From positions 1-11,746 of the forward strand of contig DASQSZ010000261.1 in NCBI GenBank assembly GCA_035642125.1: 11,746 nucleotides of DNA, written 5' to 3'. Below the pieces are notes generated by a model. The model saw only the letters and a list, made by a program, of their open reading frames with translations, ran no database searches and was not told the DNA's origin. Below are positions 1-7,338 of the stretch, piece by piece. The position numbers were made by a program, and so were the translations under genes. Each line of letters begins with the position of its first letter. Position 1 is the first letter of the stretch. Source of the stretch: CALAED01 sp937891035 (lineage in GTDB: Bacteria > Actinomycetota > Actinomycetes > Streptosporangiales > Streptosporangiaceae).

Positions 1-1
1 C

Positions 2-481
2 GACAACCGGTTGTTCGGCCGCCGTACGGCCGTACCCGCCGGGCGGGCATCCGAGCCGGCCGACGGGCGGGCATCCGAGCCGGCCGCCGAATCGGCCGGC
101 GCGCCACCCGCGCCGCCCGGCGGGGGCGCGGAACGGCGCGCCATCGGCTCCCGCACGGAGTCGCGGTCGCCCTCGTCCTCATCGTCGGGTTCGAGCGTCA
201 CGCCGGCCGACAGCGCCCCGGCCCGGTCCGGCACACCGGCGAAGCCGACGACGCCGGCGAAGCCCGGAAAGCCGGCCATGCCGGCCACCACGGGCGGGCC
301 TACTGTCGCCGAGTCCGCCGCGTCACCTCGCCTCGCGGCCGACATCGTCACCGGCACGTCCCGCGACACTCTGGTCGCCGGCCGCAAGAAGCGTCGGTCC
401 GGCGGCAAGAAGGAGCAACGCGAGGCCACTCAGCCGACCCCCAAGGGGCGCGGCGCGGGCAAGAGCGACCCGGCCGGCTGA
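2..481 (+). CDS. 3' end of an unidentified gene; disordered, basic C-terminal tail
   Basis: The reading frame is open from the first complete codon at base 2 to a TGA at 479-481, so the gene almost certainly begins left of the window; the TTG at 11 is just the first possible start inside it. The visible 159 residues are low complexity. First come two copies of an 8-residue unit containing GRASEPA (encoded by a 23-bp direct repeat at 40-62 and 64-86), then Ala/Pro/Gly/Ser-rich sequence with a run of serines and a TPAKP-like stretch, then a strongly basic end rich in Lys and Arg (GRKKRRSGGKK). No folded domain is visible. Such basic tails occur on nucleic-acid-binding proteins, RNA helicases and membrane-linked proteins in actinomycetes, so no function can be given. 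A strong hairpin follows the stop codon, which supports this being a true gene end. Confidence 0.6.
   Translation, partial: DNRLFGRRTAVPAGRASEPADGRASEPAAESAGAPPAPPGGGAERRAIGSRTESRSPSSSSSGSSVTPADSAPARSGTPAKPTTPAKPGKPAMPATTGGPTVAESAASPRLAADIVTGTSRDTLVAGRKKRRSGGKKEQREATQPTPKGRGAGKSDPAG
40..86 (+). repeat. Tandem 24-bp repeat encoding GRASEPA units
   Basis: A 23-bp sequence beginning CGGGCGGGCATCC occurs at 40-62 and again at 64-86, a period of 24 bp. It keeps the reading frame and encodes two near-identical octapeptides in the disordered tail. It probably arose by slippage or unequal exchange within the coding sequence. Confidence 0.75.
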
Positions 482-486
482 CCGAG

Positions 487-516
487 CCCGGGCGGCGCGG
501 CGATCGGCCGCCCGGG
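487..516 (+). terminator. GC-rich hairpin after the first gene
   Basis: CCCGGGCGGC at 487-496 pairs perfectly with GCCGCCCGGG at 507-516 across a 10-nt loop, starting 6 nt after the stop codon at 481. There is no U-tract, which is common for actinomycete terminators. Its position between the end of one gene and the start of gnd fits transcription termination. Confidence 0.6.
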
Positions 517-559
517 ACTTCGTGATCTCTACGGCGCGGGACGGGCGGCAGACGGCAAG

Positions 560-2023
560 ATGGAGTTCATGACGCAGCAGGCACGTATCGGAGTGACGGG
601 GCTCGCGGTGATGGGCCGCAATCTGGCCCGCAACTTCGCCCGGCATGGACATCCGGTCGCCGTGCACAACCGCACGTCGGCACGTACGAAGGCGCTGGTG
701 GCCGAGTTCGGTGACGAAGGCACCTTCCTGCCCGCCGAGACCCCAGAGCAGTTCGTCGCCGCCCTCGAACGCCCGCGCCGGCTGATGGTGATGGTCAAGG
801 CGGGCGCGCCGACGGACGCGGTGATCGATGAGTTCGCGCCGCTCCTCGAGCCCGGCGACATGATCATCGATGGCGGCAACGCCCACTTCGCCGACACCCG
901 GCGCAGGGACGCGGCGCTGCGGGAACGCGGCCTGCACTTCGTCGGCACCGGCGTCTCGGGCGGCGAGGAGGGCGCGCTGCACGGACCGAGCATCATGCCC
1001 GGCGGCTCACCGGAGTCCTACACCGCGCTCGGCCCGCTGCTCGAAGACATCGCCGCCAAGGTCGACGGCACCCCCTGCTGCACCCACGTCGGCCCGGACG
1101 GCGCCGGCCACTTCGTGAAGATGGTGCACAACGGCATCGAGTACGCCGACATGCAGCTGATCGCCGAGGCTTACGACCTGCTTCGGCACGCCGCCGGGCT
1201 CGGTCCGGCCGAGATCGCGCAGGTGTTCCGCGAATGGAACGAAAGACGCCTCGACTCGTACCTCATCGAGATCACCGCCGAGGTGCTCGCGCACGCCGAC
1301 GCCGCCACCGGAGAGCCGTTCGTCGACGTCGTCCTTGACCAGGCCGAACAGAAGGGCACCGGCCGCTGGACGGTGCAGACCGCGCTCGACCTCGGGGTCC
1401 CGGTCTCCGGAATCGCCGAGGCGGTCTTCGCCCGCTCGCTGTCCGGCGCCGCCGATCTGCGCCGGGCCACCCGCGGACTGCCGGGCCCCGGCCCGGGCAT
1501 GGCGGGGGCCGGGCAGCGGGGCACGGCCGCGGATCGGGAACGGCTGACCGACGACATCGAGCAGGCGCTGTACGCCTCCAAGATCATCGCGTACGCGCAG
1601 GGCTTCGGGCAGATCCACGCCGGCAGCGCCGAGTACGGCTGGGACATCGACTCAGGCGCCATGGCGACGATCTGGCGCGGCGGCTGCATCATCCGGGCCA
1701 GCTTCCTCGATCGGATCCGCGCGGCCTACGACCGCGACCCGAGCCTTCCGACGCTGCTCACCGACGACGACTTCGCCGCCGCGATCGGCGCCGCGCAGGA
1801 CGGCTGGCGGCGCGTGGTCGCCACCGCCGCCCAGCTCGGCGTGCCCGCCCCCGGGTTCGCCACCGCGCTGGCCTACTACGACGCGCTGCGGGCCGAACGG
1901 CTTCCGGCCGCGCTCACGCAGGCTCAACGCGACTTCTTCGGCGCGCACACCTACCGCCGCGTCGACCGCGACGGCACGTTCCACACCCTGTGGGGCGGCG
2001 ACCGCACCGAGGTCCCGGGCTGA
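560..2023 (+). CDS. gnd: 6-phosphogluconate dehydrogenase, decarboxylating
   Basis: Cytosolic oxidative pentose-phosphate enzyme that converts 6-phosphogluconate and NADP+ to ribulose-5-phosphate, CO2 and NADPH. The 487 residues are close to the usual full-length (long) family size. The N-terminal Rossmann motif GLAVMGRNLARN is at 14-25. NRT at 37-39, after the second strand, is the signature of NADP rather than NAD preference. Substrate-binding GVSGGEEGA is at 131-139, and the catalytic Lys187/Asn191/Glu194 group is in FVKMVHNGIEY. Lys265 lies in QKGTGRWT, IWRGGCIIRA is at 371-380, and the C-terminal FGAHTYRRVD is at 460-469. Two in-frame ATGs compete: 560, and 569 (giving MTQQARIG). GGAG at 562-565 lies only 3 nt before the second, and no clear Shine-Dalgarno precedes the first, so the start is uncertain by three codons. 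It stands alone between two hairpin regions and no residue is missing. Confidence 0.97.
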   Translation: MEFMTQQARIGVTGLAVMGRNLARNFARHGHPVAVHNRTSARTKALVAEFGDEGTFLPAETPEQFVAALERPRRLMVMVKAGAPTDAVIDEFAPLLEPGDMIIDGGNAHFADTRRRDAALRERGLHFVGTGVSGGEEGALHGPSIMPGGSPESYTALGPLLEDIAAKVDGTPCCTHVGPDGAGHFVKMVHNGIEYADMQLIAEAYDLLRHAAGLGPAEIAQVFREWNERRLDSYLIEITAEVLAHADAATGEPFVDVVLDQAEQKGTGRWTVQTALDLGVPVSGIAEAVFARSLSGAADLRRATRGLPGPGPGMAGAGQRGTAADRERLTDDIEQALYASKIIAYAQGFGQIHAGSAEYGWDIDSGAMATIWRGGCIIRASFLDRIRAAYDRDPSLPTLLTDDDFAAAIGAAQDGWRRVVATAAQLGVPAPGFATALAYYDALRAERLPAALTQAQRDFFGAHTYRRVDRDGTFHTLWGGDRTEVPG

Positions 2024-2036
2024 CGTAGCGCGCCCT

Positions 2037-2127
2037 GGCCACGGGTGTCCCCGTCCACCGCGTGGCCGGGCCCGTGTCCCGGCCACGGGGCATGCCCCGA
2101 GCATGTCCTTAGCGGGGTGTGCCCCGC
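2037..2127. terminator. Cluster of inverted repeats between two convergent genes
   Basis: The 109-bp gap between the gnd stop and the stop of the opposing gene carries four inverted repeats. GGCCACG (2037-2043) pairs with CGTGGCC (2061-2067). CCCGTG (2071-2076) pairs with CACGGG (2084-2089). CGGGGCATGCCCCG (2086-2099) is a perfect 14-bp palindrome. GCGGGG (2112-2117) pairs with CCCCGC (2122-2127) around TGTG. The structures partly exclude one another. No U-tract is present. Placed tail-to-tail between convergent genes, they most likely act as a bidirectional terminator. Confidence 0.55.
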
Positions 2128-2132
2128 GCGGC

Positions 2133-3014
2133 TCACCCGGAACGGCTCGCCCCCCGGTCCGCGGGCGACCGGCGGTCCCGGAACAGCCCGTTGAGCTCGG
2201 GGTGGGGGATCCGGTCGGCGAACGAGTCATAGGTTCCGCTGGTGAACAACTCCTGAGCGTTGCGCCGTACGGCGGCGTAGGCGACCATGGCGATGGACGA
2301 CCCCACGCTGACCCTGGCGACGCCGAGCGCGGCCAACTCGTCGATCGACGGCGCTCCATGCCCGGCCAGAACGTTCAACGGCGCCGGCACGCCTTTCACG
2401 AGTTCGGCGATGGTGGCGGGATCGATGACGCCGGGCACGAAGATCCCATCCGCCCCGGCGGCGAGATAGGCCTCCGCGCGCGCCAGCGCATCCGGCAGCC
2501 GGGCCGCCGACTCCCCGACGCGGCGCAGGTAGGTGTCGACCCTGGCGTTGATGTACAGGGGGATGCCCGCGGCGTCGGCGGTTCGCCGCGCGGCGGCGAT
2601 CCGTTCGGCCTGCTCCTCGGCCGGACGCAGCGGCGCCGGCCCCTCCTGGAGGGAGTCTTCCAGGTTGACGCCGACGGCACCGGCGGCGAGGACGCCCGCG
2701 ATCGTCTCGCCGACCCCGTCGGCATCGTCGGCGAAACCGCTCTCGATGTCGGCGGAGACGGGCGGCTCGACCGCGGCGGCCACGCGCGCGACGAGGTCGA
2801 TGGCACGGTCTCGGTCGAGCCGGTCGCCGTCAGCGGCGCCGAGACTCCACGCGACGCCCGCGCTGGTGGTGGCGATCGCCGTGGCGCCGGCCTCCTCGAC
2901 GAGGAGCGCGCTCACGACGTCCCAGGCGTTGGCCAGGCGCAGTATGGTGCCGCCGGTGTGCAGCGAACGGAACAGCTCGGCCTTGTCTTTTTGGATCATC
3001 GTCATGAAAGGCAT
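2133..3014 (-). CDS. Isocitrate lyase/phosphoenolpyruvate mutase superfamily protein
   Basis: A 293-residue (beta/alpha)8-barrel enzyme of the COG2513-type family, which cleaves or rearranges C-C or C-P bonds in small oxo-acids using Mg2+. Visible features: the WDV motif at 31-33 and TTSAG at 49-53 on early strands; ADIESGF (Asp89, Glu91) where the family places a metal-binding acidic strand; VNLEDS (Glu119-Asp120); NARVD (156-160); and ADGIFVPGV at 188-196. The KKCGH-type catalytic cysteine loop of true isocitrate and 2-methylisocitrate lyases is absent, so a glyoxylate-cycle or methylcitrate role is unlikely. The substrate cannot be read from sequence; PEP mutase-like or oxo-acid hydrolase activity is possible. 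No phosphonate genes are nearby. ATG at 3014 is the longest start; ATG at 3005 (MTMIQKDK) is an equally good choice, with GGGA about 8 nt ahead. It is divergent from the ada-alkA gene across about 110 bp. Confidence 0.85.
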   Translation of the reverse strand: MPFMTMIQKDKAELFRSLHTGGTILRLANAWDVVSALLVEEAGATAIATTSAGVAWSLGAADGDRLDRDRAIDLVARVAAAVEPPVSADIESGFADDADGVGETIAGVLAAGAVGVNLEDSLQEGPAPLRPAEEQAERIAAARRTADAAGIPLYINARVDTYLRRVGESAARLPDALARAEAYLAAGADGIFVPGVIDPATIAELVKGVPAPLNVLAGHGAPSIDELAALGVARVSVGSSIAMVAYAAVRRNAQELFTSGTYDSFADRIPHPELNGLFRDRRSPADRGASRSG

Positions 3015-3089
3015 CCCAGCACCGGCGACGCATCAGGTCCAGCGAGTTCGCGACGAGACCGCCGCCCAAGGTCCATGTCGCATTCTCGC

Positions 3090-3095
3090 TAGCCT
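3090..3095 (+). promoter_or_regulatory. Candidate -10 element (TAGCCT) for the ada-alkA gene
   Basis: TAGCCT at 3090-3095 resembles the TANNNT -10 box of actinobacterial housekeeping promoters and lies 31 bp before the preferred ATG at 3126. Six bases after it sits an in-frame GTG at 3102, the spacing expected for a leaderless transcript starting on its own start codon. I find no convincing -35 box, so this rests on position and a 3/6 match only. Confidence 0.3.
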
Positions 3096-3125
3096 GAGCG
3101 GGTGACCCGGGCACATGCTGACGGC

Positions 3126-4604
3126 ATGTACAACGACCGAGACCGGTGCGTACGGGCCGTACAGTCCAAGGACGCCCGGTTCGACGGGTGGTTCTTCACC
3201 GCCGTGACCACCACCGGCGTCTATTGCCGGCCGAGTTGCCCGGTGGTGCCGCCCAAGGTCGAGCACATGCGTTTTTACGCCACCGCGGCGGCGGCACAGC
3301 AGGCGGGGTTCCGCGCCTGCAAGCGGTGCCGGCCGGACGCCAGCCCGGGGTCGCCGGAGTGGAACGAACGCGCCGACCTGGTGGCCAGGGCGATGCGGCT
3401 GATCGCCGACGGAGTGGTGGACCGCGAAGGCGTGCCCGGCCTGGCCGCGCGTCTCGGCTATTCCACCCGGCAGATCCAGCGCCAGCTGGTCGCCGAACTT
3501 GGCGCGGGCCCGCTCGCGCTCGCCCGGGCGCAGCGCGCGCAGACCGCGCGGCTGCTGATCGAGACGAGCCCGCTGCCGCTGGGCGACGTCGCGTTCGCCG
3601 CGGGCTTTTCCAGCATCCGGACCTTCAACGACACCGTGCGCCAGGTCTTCGCCCTCTCCCCCACCGAGCTGCGGCGCCGCTCGTCGCGCGGGCGGGCGGC
3701 GGCCTCCGGCGCGCTGGGCGCGTTGTCGTTGCGGCTGCCGTTCCGCACGCCGCTGTGCCCGGACAACCTGTTCGGCCATCTCGCCGCCACCGCCGTACCC
3801 GGTGTCGAAGAGTGGCGGGACGGGGCTTATCGGCGCACGCTGCGGCTGCCGCATGGACCGGGCGTGGTGTCTTTGCGGCCGCTGCCCGACCACATCTCCT
3901 GCCAGCTGACCCTGACCGACCTGCGCGACCTGTCGACCGCGATCAGCCGCTGCCGGCAACTGCTCGACCTCGACGCCGACCCGCTCGCGGTCGACGAGTT
4001 GTTGCGCGGCGATCCGGTGCTGGCGCCGCTGGTCGACAAGAGCCCGGGACGCCGGGTGCCGCGTACGGTCGACGCCGCGGAGTTCGCTGTCCGCGCCGTG
4101 CTCGGCCAGCAGGTCTCGACCGCCGCGGCGCGCACGCATGCCGCCAGGTTGGTGACCGCGCATGGCGAGCCGGTCAACGACGGCGGCGGCGGCCTGACCC
4201 ACCTGTTCCCGAGCCCCAAGGCGCTGGCCGCGCTCGACCCGACGGCACTCGCGTTCCCGCAGGCGCGGCGCACCACGATCACCACCTTGGTCGCTGCGCT
4301 GGCCGCCGGCGAGATCGACCTCGGCGCCGGTACGGACTGGAACGCCGCTCGCGCCCACCTCGCCGCGCTGCCGGGCTTCGGGCCATGGACCATCGAGATC
4401 ATCGCGATGCGCGCCCTCGGCGACCCGGACGCGTTCATCCCCACCGACCTCGGCGTCCGGCTCGCCGCCCGCGCCGTGGGCCTGCCCGGCTCTTCGGGAG
4501 CGCTCACCCGCCACGCGGCAGCCTGGCGACCGTGGCGCGCCTATGCCGTGCAGTACCTATGGGCCACCGGCGACCACCCCATCAACCGCCTGCCCAGCCG
4601 ATGA
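3126..4604 (+). CDS. Ada-AlkA fusion: methylphosphotriester-sensing AraC-type regulator with 3-methyladenine DNA glycosylase
   Basis: A 492-residue adaptive-response protein in three parts. The N-terminal Ada zinc domain has Cys34, Cys38, Cys65 and Cys68 with the same spacing as E. coli Ada Cys38/42/69/72; the first corresponds to the methyl-accepting cysteine. An AraC-type double helix-turn-helix follows at about 84-185 (AARLGYSTRQIQRQL, then the second helix pair ending FALSPTELRRR). The AlkA-like part has its N-terminal domain at about 200-310 and the helix-hairpin-helix glycosylase at about 315-490, with LPGFGPW at 415-421 and the catalytic Asp441 in FIPTDLGV. It should remove 3-methyladenine-type lesions and probably activates its own gene when Cys34 is methylated. 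The Ada O6-methylguanine methyltransferase domain is absent. ATG 3126 (MYNDRDRC) was chosen because relatives begin there, from memory of the family. GTG at 3102 would add eight residues and is possible as a leaderless start; neither has a Shine-Dalgarno. Confidence 0.93.
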   Translation: MYNDRDRCVRAVQSKDARFDGWFFTAVTTTGVYCRPSCPVVPPKVEHMRFYATAAAAQQAGFRACKRCRPDASPGSPEWNERADLVARAMRLIADGVVDREGVPGLAARLGYSTRQIQRQLVAELGAGPLALARAQRAQTARLLIETSPLPLGDVAFAAGFSSIRTFNDTVRQVFALSPTELRRRSSRGRAAASGALGALSLRLPFRTPLCPDNLFGHLAATAVPGVEEWRDGAYRRTLRLPHGPGVVSLRPLPDHISCQLTLTDLRDLSTAISRCRQLLDLDADPLAVDELLRGDPVLAPLVDKSPGRRVPRTVDAAEFAVRAVLGQQVSTAAARTHAARLVTAHGEPVNDGGGGLTHLFPSPKALAALDPTALAFPQARRTTITTLVAALAAGEIDLGAGTDWNAARAHLAALPGFGPWTIEIIAMRALGDPDAFIPTDLGVRLAARAVGLPGSSGALTRHAAAWRPWRAYAVQYLWATGDHPINRLPSR

Positions 4605-4656
4605 CCCTCGCGCCCCCGCACCCGCACCCCGCACCACCTGGCGCACCTCGCCCGCA

Positions 4657-4669
4657 CCCGGGCTCCGGG
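4657..4669. terminator. Short hairpin between convergent ada-alkA and MFS genes
   Basis: CCCGG at 4657-4661 pairs with CCGGG at 4665-4669 around a 3-nt loop, about 50 nt beyond the ada-alkA stop. The rest of the 126-bp gap (4605-4730) is a C-rich run of CGCACC-like units and GC sequence with no gene. Short stem and no U-tract make this a weak call. Confidence 0.3.
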
Positions 4670-4730
4670 CACTTGGCTCGCTGAGCGCCGGCCGCCGGGA
4701 CGCCTGGTGAACCTTATGGCCTGCGGAACG

Positions 4731-6230
4731 TCACCGCGCCCTGTTGCTCGCGCCCGTCGCCTCGGCCGTCGCCTCGGCGGCGGCGAGCCGTGCGGAAACG
4801 CGCGCGTTGTAGCCGACCAGCGCGATCACGACCAACAGCAGGCCGCTGTCGATGAGGAGCGACGACGTCATCGCCCGGGTGAAGTCCGCGGTGGCCGGGA
4901 AGGGGCTCGCCACCGTGAAGAACACCGTGCCGACGATGGCGATCCCCGCCGATCCGGCGAACTGCTGGGCCGTCGTGAGGATGCCGGAGCCGACCCCCGC
5001 CTGATGGGGCCGCACCCGTACCAGGGCGACGCCGATGAGGTGCGGGAGGACCAAGCCATTGCCGGTCCCGACCAGTGTGATCAACGCGATGATCCACGCC
5101 AGCCCGGCGTCCGCGTCCGCGACGTACAGCCGCAGCGCGAGCAGCAGCAGGCTCGTGACCGTGAGCCCGGCGCCGAGCACGACGACGCGCAGCCCGTACC
5201 GGTCGACCAGCCTGGAGCCGGCGAGCGCCGTGACGGAAAACAGCACGCCCATCGGGGCGAACGCGAGACCGGCCTGGAGCGCCGACAGCCCGAGCCCGTC
5301 CTGCAGCAACAGGGTGAGGGTGAACATGAAGCTCGCGAAGTAGGCGAGAAAGGCGGCGGCGGCCCCGATCCCGGCGACGTACGAACCGACCTTGAACAGC
5401 GACATGTCCAGGATCGGCTGGCCGCCGCGGGCGCCGAGTCGGCGCTGCCAGGCGGTGGTCACCGCCCCGGCCGGCAGCGCGCCGGCCATGCAGATCCACG
5501 TCCAGGCCGGCCAGCCCTCCTCGTGCCCAAGCACCAGCGGCACCAGCAAGAGCGCCAGCGTCGTCGCGATGCCGATGGCGCCGAGCGGATCAAGTCTGGC
5601 GGGGCGACCGGGCTCGCGGCGGGGCAACAGCCGTACGGCGAGAACCGTCGCGACCACGCCGATGGGGAGGTTGATGAGGAAGATGATCCGCCAGCCCAGC
5701 CCGAAGAGGTCGGCGGTGACCAGCAGCCCGCCGAGCACTTGACCCGCGATCGATCCGAGTCCGCCCGCGGCCCCGTACCAGCCAAGCGCCCGCGGCCTGG
5801 TCTCGGCCGGGAACACCGATGTGATCACGGCCAGCACCTGGGGCACCATCATCGCCGCCGTGCACCCCTGTACGAGCCGCGCGACGACGAGCTGCGCCGG
5901 ATTCGCCGCGACGCCGCACAGCAGCGAGGCGATGGTGAAGGCGATCATGCCCCCCACGAACATGCGGCGGTATCCGTACAGGTCACCGAGTCGGCCGCCG
6001 GTGATCATCCCGCCGGCATAGGCGAATATGTAACCGCCGACGATGAGCTGGAGCGCCGCCGGCCCGGCGCCGAGTTCGCGCTGCAGCGATGGCGCCGCCA
6101 CGTTCACCACGAAGAAGTCGAACTGGGCCATGAACCACGCCGAGAGCAACACCACGAGCATGGGCCCCTGCCGCCCGATGGACGGACTCGCGCCGGCCGA
6201 CGGCTCGCGGACGGCAGAGGTCTCGGCCAT
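4731..6230 (-). CDS. MFS drug exporter, DHA2 (14-TM, EmrB/QacA-like) family
   Basis: A 499-residue inner-membrane proton antiporter of the major facilitator superfamily. After a 20-residue polar N-terminus, hydrophobic segments follow to about residue 480, and their number fits the 14-helix layout of DHA2 proteins. Helix 1 carries DFFVVNVAAPSLQ (38-50), matching the family D-x-T-I-V-N-V-A-L-P motif. Motif A appears as GRLGDLYGYRRMF (79-91), motif B as ARLVQG (117-122) and the antiporter motif C as GSIAGQVLGG (159-168). WRIIFLINLPIG is at 180-191. These show an exporter, but not its substrate. GAGAGG lies about 7 nt before the ATG at 6230, a fair ribosome-binding site. No TetR or MarR regulator lies beside it. 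It is downstream of the toxin gene on the same strand but separated by 225 bp containing a hairpin, so it is probably transcribed separately. Confidence 0.9.
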   Translation of the reverse strand: MAETSAVREPSAGASPSIGRQGPMLVVLLSAWFMAQFDFFVVNVAAPSLQRELGAGPAALQLIVGGYIFAYAGGMITGGRLGDLYGYRRMFVGGMIAFTIASLLCGVAANPAQLVVARLVQGCTAAMMVPQVLAVITSVFPAETRPRALGWYGAAGGLGSIAGQVLGGLLVTADLFGLGWRIIFLINLPIGVVATVLAVRLLPRREPGRPARLDPLGAIGIATTLALLLVPLVLGHEEGWPAWTWICMAGALPAGAVTTAWQRRLGARGGQPILDMSLFKVGSYVAGIGAAAAFLAYFASFMFTLTLLLQDGLGLSALQAGLAFAPMGVLFSVTALAGSRLVDRYGLRVVVLGAGLTVTSLLLLALRLYVADADAGLAWIIALITLVGTGNGLVLPHLIGVALVRVRPHQAGVGSGILTTAQQFAGSAGIAIVGTVFFTVASPFPATADFTRAMTSSLLIDSGLLLVVIALVGYNARVSARLAAAEATAEATGASNRAR

Positions 6231-6403
6231 CGGGTGCCTCTCTCATCGGCGGGGAGTCACACGAAGAAAGTCACCTCGATCCAGATTCATTCCGGCCGCT
6301 CCCCAACCCGGCCCGTGCTCCCTCCCGCGATCATTCCCTCGAACGGATGGCTGGCCGCTACCACGCACCCCGGCCGACCAGGCGCAGGTGTCCCGGGGCC
6401 AGG

Positions 6404-6436
6404 TCCGGGATAACCGTGGCGGTGCGCTTATCCGGA
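6404..6436 (-). terminator. Imperfect hairpin after the toxin gene
   Basis: TCCGGGATAA at 6404-6413 pairs with TTATCCGGA at 6428-6436 with a single bulged G and a 14-nt loop. It starts about 20 nt beyond the toxin stop codon on the minus strand. A second, weaker pair (CCCCGG at 6368-6373 with CCGGGG at 6393-6398) follows. The rest of the 225-bp gap up to the MFS gene shows a 14-bp-spaced AGTCAC repeat (6255-6260, 6269-6274) but no open reading frame I would support. Confidence 0.5.
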
Positions 6437-6455
6437 GAGTGCGGTATTCCTCCGA

Positions 6456-6881
6456 TCAGACACCTTCGATCCAGTATCTCTGCAGCCTGGCGACGGCTTC
6501 CTCTTTGGCCATCAGTGCGACCTCCGCCTCGGCTAGACCGACTCTGGAGATCAGCAAGTGGACGAGGTCGGCGGGCAGCGCCTCCGATGGCGGCGTGGGC
6601 GTGCCGCGATCCGGCACGATTTTGTCTTGGACACAGGCCCAGAACGTCGCCTCGTCCACCTGAAGCTGATCGCGGAGGATATGGCCCCAGATGCTTGGGC
6701 CATAGGTACTCCGATCGACCGGGTGCGAAATGCGAGTCCGTAGGATCCGGCCATCGGCAAGGTCCAGCTCGTAAGTGACATGGTGAGTCCCCGTTCGCCC
6801 TCGGGCGTTCCGCACCGGACGCCACCCTTCCGTCCGGCAGAAGCGATCGTGGTCCTCATGCGTGGGCTGCGGCCAGGTCAC
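6456..6881 (-). CDS. HicA-like toxin of a two-gene toxin-antitoxin system
   Basis: A 141-residue protein starting with GTG at 6881 (MTWPQP), overlapping the antitoxin stop by four bases (GTGA), which implies translational coupling. Relatives in actinomycetes are usually labelled cytotoxic translational repressor of a toxin-antitoxin system. Residues 8-85 can be laid over HicA mRNA interferases: an N-terminal helix ending in EGW (18-20), a basic strand, GTHH at 31-34 in the place of the catalytic G-S-x-H, a hydrophobic strand, DGRILRTRISHP (43-54) ending in a second His, and WGHILRDQL (65-73) like the L-x-S-I-L-R-Q helix, followed by an E-x-x-F. This alignment is by eye. Residues 95-141 add a helical extension (LVHLLISRVGLAEAE and an EEAVARLQRYW end) absent from ordinary HicA. 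The expected action is mRNA cleavage in the cytoplasm, held off by the upstream partner. Confidence 0.75.
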   Translation of the reverse strand: MTWPQPTHEDHDRFCRTEGWRPVRNARGRTGTHHVTYELDLADGRILRTRISHPVDRSTYGPSIWGHILRDQLQVDEATFWACVQDKIVPDRGTPTPPSEALPADLVHLLISRVGLAEAEVALMAKEEAVARLQRYWIEGV

Positions 6882-7294
6882 CTGGCCTGCCCCACCAGCC
6901 AGTCACGCAACTGCTCATCATCGCTCAGGCTGATCAGCTGGACGAGCCCCCAGTTCTCGCGATGATTCGGAACATCGAGTAGATGGTCCTGCCAGTCTTC
7001 GGCGTACTCACGCAGCGAATCGATCATCTCCGTGACGGCCTCGTCGAAGGTCCCGCCGTCCGCAGCGAGAGGCAGCCCGGGGATGAAGATCGACCAGCCT
7101 CCGGCTTCCGCGACCACTTGCGCACGAGACGGACTGACCACTGCGAGGTAGTGCCGCAAACGCTCGACGTCCACGATGGCGGTCGTGGCCGTCTCACGAC
7201 GCACCGTGGCCACGCGTCCTTTCTCAGCCGCGTCCAGGAGTGCCTTGAGATGAGCCCGGGCCTCCGTATAGCTGTCGAAGTGAACAGCGGTCAT
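6878..7294 (-). CDS. Phd/HicB-like composite antitoxin
   Basis: A 138-residue antitoxin encoded directly before the toxin. Residues 1-55 have the Phd/YefM layout: SYTEARAHLKALLDAAEKG, a short strand, VRRETATTAIVDVERL, then a helix; in that family this part dimerises and binds operator DNA. Residues 66-102 look like the HicB partial RNase H fold: GGWSIFIPGLPL (66-77) and GTFDEAVTEMIDSLREYAEDW, as in the HicB pattern of a strand ending in P-D/G-L-P, then G-x-T-x-x-E-A. The tail 103-138 is acidic and Leu/Trp-rich. The start at 7294 is chosen because GGAGG (7302-7306) lies 7 nt upstream; the frame stays open to 7360 but that would run through the operator palindromes. Neutralising the toxin and repressing its own promoter are inferred from the family and from the adjacent half-sites. 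Confidence 0.8.
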   Translation of the reverse strand: MTAVHFDSYTEARAHLKALLDAAEKGRVATVRRETATTAIVDVERLRHYLAVVSPSRAQVVAEAGGWSIFIPGLPLAADGGTFDEAVTEMIDSLREYAEDWQDHLLDVPNHRENWGLVQLISLSDDEQLRDWLVGQAR

Positions 7295-7338
7295 GGCGCT
7301 ACCTCCCTCGCGGCGTGCTCCCAGAGTGCCACGCATCA

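Noticed and set aside
323..996. Two long minus-strand open frames across the first gene and the start of gnd
   Set aside because: They lie antisense to gnd, whose codons are clearly functional, and their translations are low-complexity Arg/Ala-rich sequence typical of the opposite strand of GC-rich genes.
2103..3092. 329-residue plus-strand open frame opposite the PEP mutase-like gene
   Set aside because: Its translation is Gly/Arg/Asp-rich with no domain, while the minus strand encodes a recognisable enzyme with conserved motifs.
3146..4684. 512-residue plus-strand frame overlapping ada-alkA, and a 493-residue minus-strand frame in the same place
   Set aside because: Both are frame shadows of ada-alkA; the protein sequences are Arg/Ala/Pro-rich and lack any family signature.
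6255..6274. Repeated AGTCAC (6255-6260, 6269-6274) upstream of the MFS gene as a possible operator
   Set aside because: Only six bases, a direct repeat rather than an inverted one, and no regulator gene nearby; too weak to call.
4707..6413. 568-residue plus-strand frame across the MFS gene
   Set aside because: The antisense of a membrane protein in GC-rich DNA yields long charged open frames; the minus strand has the transporter motifs.
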